Shown: piece after piece, positions 14,871-17,241 of the stretch
Position numbering within the stretch: the stretch's first letter is position 1
Layout of the letters: every line of letters begins with the position of its first letter
DNA from: Candidatus Pelagibacter sp.
GTDB taxonomy: Bacteria; Pseudomonadota; Alphaproteobacteria; Pelagibacterales; Pelagibacteraceae
DNA length: 17,241 nt
Assembly: GCA_028100865.1 (NCBI GenBank)
Contig: JAOHJV010000011.1
Location: 1-17,241, forward strand
Direction of reading: 5' to 3'
The notes under the pieces: model-generated
Seen by the model: only the letters and a program-made list of their open reading frames with translations
The model's database searches: none
Told to the model about the DNA's origin: nothing
Position numbers and translations under genes: made by a program

Positions 14871-15459
14871 TATATTTGTTAGTGGTTAGCGAGCTACCAC
14901 ATTTTGAAAGCTGTTTTTTATAAATATTTGATTGTTTCTCAACTTTTTTTGCCAAGTTAATTATTTTTTTATTATCTTTATAATTTTTAAACCCTCCCCA
15001 CCCTTCGTGATAAGCAACATATTGTTTAAAAGCATCATTTTTAGGTATTTTTAAAATAGCACTCGATTTATTAGTATACCACCCAATGAAATCAACACTA
15101 TCCTTAAACCTAGTTCTAACTGCGAGCTTATTTCCTGTCTCTTTTTTATATTGTTCCCAAGTTCCATTCACAGCTTGAGAATACCCAAATGAACTTGATG
15201 GTCTTTTGTAAGGAATTACTTTAAAAAGTTTTTGTCTTCGAGGTTTTGCAAGCCAATCAAAATCTGATTCCATTTTTATAATAGCAAGCTGTAAGTAAAC
15301 AGGTGTGCCCCATTTTTTTTCAGATTTATTTGCATGTTTAAACCACAAATATCTTTCATTGAATATTGAACAACTATTTGATGTGTTTGACGGTATCGAA
15401 GAACAAGCTGAAATAAAAAATATTATTATTAGTAATGAATTAATTCTGAAAATCTTCAT
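14860..15459 (-). CDS. Lytic-transglycosylase-like lipoprotein
   Basis: This is a 199-aa lipoprotein with signal peptide 1-18 and lipobox ISAC, so the acylated Cys is residue 19. The mature domain resembles the SLT lysozyme-like fold: LAIIKMESDF (58-67) with Glu64 as the probable catalytic acid, SSFGYSQAVNGTWEQY (89-104) equivalent to the SLT 'G-(L/Y)-x-Q' block, and YVAYHEGWGGF (137-147) near the usual 'A-Y-N-x-G' block. Such enzymes cleave peptidoglycan strands to 1,6-anhydro-MurNAc ends from the periplasm. Ser after Cys19 suggests outer-membrane sorting. The gene converges on the RND gene with an 11-base overlap and is divergent from gpmA with 49 AT-rich bases between starts. Cys30 and Cys187 could pair. 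The fold is fairly likely, activity inferred. Confidence 0.78.
   Translation of the reverse strand: MKIFRINSLLIIIFFISACSSIPSNTSNSCSIFNERYLWFKHANKSEKKWGTPVYLQLAIIKMESDFDWLAKPRRQKLFKVIPYKRPSSSFGYSQAVNGTWEQYKKETGNKLAVRTRFKDSVDFIGWYTNKSSAILKIPKNDAFKQYVAYHEGWGGFKNYKDNKKIINLAKKVEKQSNIYKKQLSKCGSSLTTNKYIIF
14882..14900 (+). terminator. Possible terminator of the msrA-RND operon inside the convergent gene
   Basis: GTGGT(T)AGC and GCTACCAC form an 8-bp stem with one bulged T (the innermost C-G pair may open to give a four-base loop), followed by ATTTTG. It lies 11 bases past the RND stop codon, within the last codons of the minus-strand lipoprotein gene. Its GC richness is notable for this region. The short T-run makes the call tentative. 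Confidence 0.45.
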
Positions 15460-15508
15460 ATATTTAATTAGTAGTCATATTTTATAAATTAATTTAAAAG
15501 ATTAACAA

Positions 15509-16222
15509 ATGAGTTATTTAATTTTAGTTAGACATGGTCAAAGTGTATGGAACCTTGAGAAAAAATTTACAGGCTGGGTTGATGTAGATTTAACTGAAAA
15601 TGGTAAATTAGAAGCCAAAAAAGCTGGCAATCTAATTAAATCACAAAATATCAATATTGATATTTTTTATTCATCTTTCCAATTAAGGGCAAAAAATACC
15701 TTAAAATTAATAAAAGAAATATTACAGGATATAAAAATTTCAAATGAAGCTTGGCAATTAAACGAAAGACATTATGGGGCGCTTACAGGTTTAAATAAAA
15801 ATGAAATGAAAATAAAACTTGGTGAAGAAAAAGTTCATCAGTTTAGACGTTCATGGGATTTGAGACCAGATCCATTAGATAAAAATAATCCTTATCATCC
15901 AATAAATATTGAAACCTATAAAGAAATACCAACTAATAAAATTCCTGACACAGAGTCTCTTAAAGATACTTATGAAAGAGTATTAGAGTTTTACAAGCAA
16001 GAGATTGAAAATAAAATTTCAAAAAATAATATTTTAATTTCAGCACATGGAAATTCAATTAGAGCATTATGTAAATATTTATTTAAATTAGATGAAAATC
16101 AAATATCAAAATTAGAAATTCCAACAGGAAATCCGTTATTAATCAATTTAGATGAAAATAAGACAATTACCGATTGTAAATACTTAGATATTGAAAGAGC
16201 TAAAGATCTTGTAGTTTTTTAA
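15509..16222 (+). CDS. gpmA: 2,3-bisphosphoglycerate-dependent phosphoglycerate mutase
   Basis: This 237-aa cytosolic glycolytic/gluconeogenic enzyme interconverts 3- and 2-phosphoglycerate through a phosphohistidine. The RHG signature LVRHGQSVWN is at 6-15 with catalytic His9. Arg60 lies in FQLRAKNT, the proton donor Glu86 in NERHYGALTG (85-94), and the second histidine His180 in SAHGNSIRAL. The long insert RRSWDLRPDPLDKNNPYHP (113-131) separates dPGM from short RHG phosphatases. Length fits the family (about 230-250 aa). It stands alone on its strand, divergent from the transglycosylase-like gene. Its 3' end overlaps murU by 23 bases. No Shine-Dalgarno is visible before the ATG. Confidence 0.94.
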   Translation: MSYLILVRHGQSVWNLEKKFTGWVDVDLTENGKLEAKKAGNLIKSQNINIDIFYSSFQLRAKNTLKLIKEILQDIKISNEAWQLNERHYGALTGLNKNEMKIKLGEEKVHQFRRSWDLRPDPLDKNNPYHPINIETYKEIPTNKIPDTESLKDTYERVLEFYKQEIENKISKNNILISAHGNSIRALCKYLFKLDENQISKLEIPTGNPLLINLDENKTITDCKYLDIERAKDLVVF

Positions 16223-16889
16223 AAGTTTTAAGATCTGTTAAGTGATAAAAATCATTATTAGTTTCGAAGCCATATAACTCTTTTTTCTCAATTAAATTAT
16301 TCCACAAATTGTTTATTGAAAATTTTTCAGTTTCATAAATAGAAAGCAGTTTTTTATTTAATATTTGACAACCCGTATAAATAAATTTTCTATCATTATT
16401 TTTTATAATTAAATTATCTTGAAGATTAAAATCACCATTTAAATTCTTATCAAAACTTAATTCTTTGTTAACAAGTAAAAGTATGTTTTTTAATTGTTTG
16501 GAAAAATATAATTTTTCCATCTCAATAATTTCTTTAGAATAATTATTTTTCCAAATTGTATCTGGATTGAATATTAAAACATCATCTTCTTTTGTATGGT
16601 TTAACATATTTTTTATACCACCACCTGTATCAAGAATATTTTTACCATCCTCAATAATTGATATTTTAGTTTTAAAATTTTTTTTATTTATAAAACTACG
16701 AATTTGATCTTTTAAATAAAAAGTATTAATAAAAATCTCTTTTATATCCAAACTTTCAATTAAATTAATGCAAGTTTCAAGCACTGAAACATTGTTCAGT
16801 TCAATCAATGGTTTTGGAGTATTTAGCGTTAATGGATTTAATCTTTTTCCAAACCCTGCACACAAAATTAGAGCTGTATTAATTTTCAT
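16200..16889 (-). CDS. murU: Nucleotidyltransferase, probable N-acetylmuramate-1-phosphate uridylyltransferase MurU
   Basis: This 229-aa sugar-phosphate nucleotidyltransferase has a single Rossmann-type domain. The nucleotide-binding signature LCAGFGKRLNPLTLNTPKPL is at 9-28. LDTGGGI (86-92) and FNPDTIW (107-113, with metal-binding Asp110) are conserved in the MurU/RmlA-like family. MurU makes UDP-MurNAc from MurNAc-1-phosphate and UTP, part of the cell-wall recycling bypass. The assignment rests on the upstream overlapping kinase gene, whose C-terminus matches AmgK. Without that context, mannose-1-phosphate guanylyltransferase would be an equal reading. The start codon lies within the 3' end of amgK (ATGAAAATTAA overlap), implying translational coupling. 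The 3' end overlaps gpmA by 23 bases. The sequence is somewhat divergent and very Lys/Asn-rich. Confidence 0.8.
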   Translation of the reverse strand: MKINTALILCAGFGKRLNPLTLNTPKPLIELNNVSVLETCINLIESLDIKEIFINTFYLKDQIRSFINKKNFKTKISIIEDGKNILDTGGGIKNMLNHTKEDDVLIFNPDTIWKNNYSKEIIEMEKLYFSKQLKNILLLVNKELSFDKNLNGDFNLQDNLIIKNNDRKFIYTGCQILNKKLLSIYETEKFSINNLWNNLIEKKELYGFETNNDFYHLTDLKTFKKLQDL

Positions 16890-17241
16890 CTAACTTAGTT
16901 ATAAATTTAGGAAAACCAGATGCTAATAACAACTTCAAATTATATAATTCTTTGTTTTTACTCATTCTATAATCAATCATCTTCCATGCATACGGGATAA
17001 GCTTTAAGTATTTTTTTTTCTTATCTCTTTCAGCTAGTCTCATGAATATACCAATAATCTTTAGGTTTCTAAGAACTGATAAAATATCAAAATCATTTTT
17101 AAATTTTTTTCTATGAATTTTTTTATTAGTTTTTAAGTAATAGCTATAAACTTTATCTTTTAAAGAATTAGATGTTTTATATCTAACATCATCTATTAAG
17201 GAAGCTAAATCATAGGCTTTGTTTCCAATAAGAGCATCTTG
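16879..17241 (-). CDS. amgK: C-terminal part of an aminoglycoside-phosphotransferase-family kinase, probable AmgK (truncated by window edge)
   Basis: The minus strand is open from the window edge to the TAA at 16879, giving 120 residues of the C-terminal half. The fragment begins QDALIGNKAYDLASLIDDVR and continues with LSVLRNLKIIGIFMRLAERD and KKYLKLIPYAWKMID. This pattern matches the end of the APH-fold sugar kinase AmgK, where QDA..G...YDLASL follows the metal-binding Asp motif. AmgK phosphorylates MurNAc or GlcNAc at the anomeric carbon. It overlaps murU by 11 bases, as expected for a functional pair. The 5' part lies outside the window, so start, length and catalytic Asp/His cannot be seen. 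Confidence 0.8.
   Translation of the reverse strand, partial: QDALIGNKAYDLASLIDDVRYKTSNSLKDKVYSYYLKTNKKIHRKKFKNDFDILSVLRNLKIIGIFMRLAERDKKKKYLKLIPYAWKMIDYRMSKNKELYNLKLLLASGFPKFITKLDEN

Noticed and set aside
15305..15487. Plus-strand 60-codon frame opposite the transglycosylase-like gene
   Set aside because: It is antisense to a lipoprotein with a clear signal peptide and lipobox. No ribosome site or family resemblance was seen.
16204..16236. AGATCTT/AAGATCT inverted repeat at the gpmA/murU overlap
   Set aside because: Seven AT-rich pairs with a 19-base loop. It arises from repeated Asp-Leu codons at the two gene ends, and no T-run follows the second arm.

Overview
This AT-rich, very compact stretch is most likely from an alphaproteobacterium with a streamlined genome, probably a marine SAR11 (Pelagibacterales) relative. 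The reasons are the low GC content, Lys/Asn/Ile-rich proteins, spacers of mostly 0-100 bases, overlapping gene ends, an RpoH promoter of the alphaproteobacterial type (CTTG-N17-CCTACAT), and the amgK-murU pair. The taxonomic call is inference from sequence character only. I see no mobile element, CRISPR array, tRNA or rRNA, and no spacer longer than about 130 bases.

Layout. Positions 2-2627 (minus strand) hold a probable operon: a membrane-anchored J-domain protein, a dihydrodipicolinate-synthase-family aldolase that lacks the usual substrate arginine, and a cyclopropane-fatty-acid synthase. Divergent from it is an oligopeptidase B (2642-4717), followed by an Hsp20 chaperone (4822-5268) with its own predicted heat-shock promoter and a 5' leader hairpin. 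A small lipoprotein (5311-5616, minus) converges on Hsp20 across a shared hairpin terminator. Positions 5743-7625 hold a purine-salvage pair: an AzgA-like NCS2 nucleobase permease converging on a purine phosphoribosyltransferase, with a 12-bp terminator stem between them. Next come a DUF1330 protein (7654-7950, plus) and the minus-strand pair EamA transporter -> AlkA-like DNA glycosylase (9446-7937).

Positions 9481-14870 form a tightly packed plus-strand operon: MsrA, 3-mercaptopyruvate sulfurtransferase, an RND membrane-fusion adaptor that appears to lack the alpha-helical hairpin, and a full-length RND pump of HAE1 type. Gaps are 1-4 bases and no TolC gene is present. A transglycosylase-like lipoprotein (15459-14860, minus) converges on the pump gene, and its last codons carry a hairpin that may terminate the pump operon. 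The right end has phosphoglycerate mutase gpmA (15509-16222, plus) and, converging on it, amgK -> murU (minus). The amgK fragment runs off the right edge of the window. Together amgK and murU suggest recycling of cell-wall MurNAc to UDP-MurNAc.

Themes are envelope upkeep (Cfa, RND pump, transglycosylase, AmgK/MurU), protein quality control and oxidative repair (J-protein, Hsp20, OpB, MsrA, AlkA), and purine salvage. No clearly new system is evident. The most notable items are the hairpin-less RND adaptor, the RpoH promoter and leader hairpin of hsp20, the amgK-murU pair, and the non-canonical DapA paralogue.
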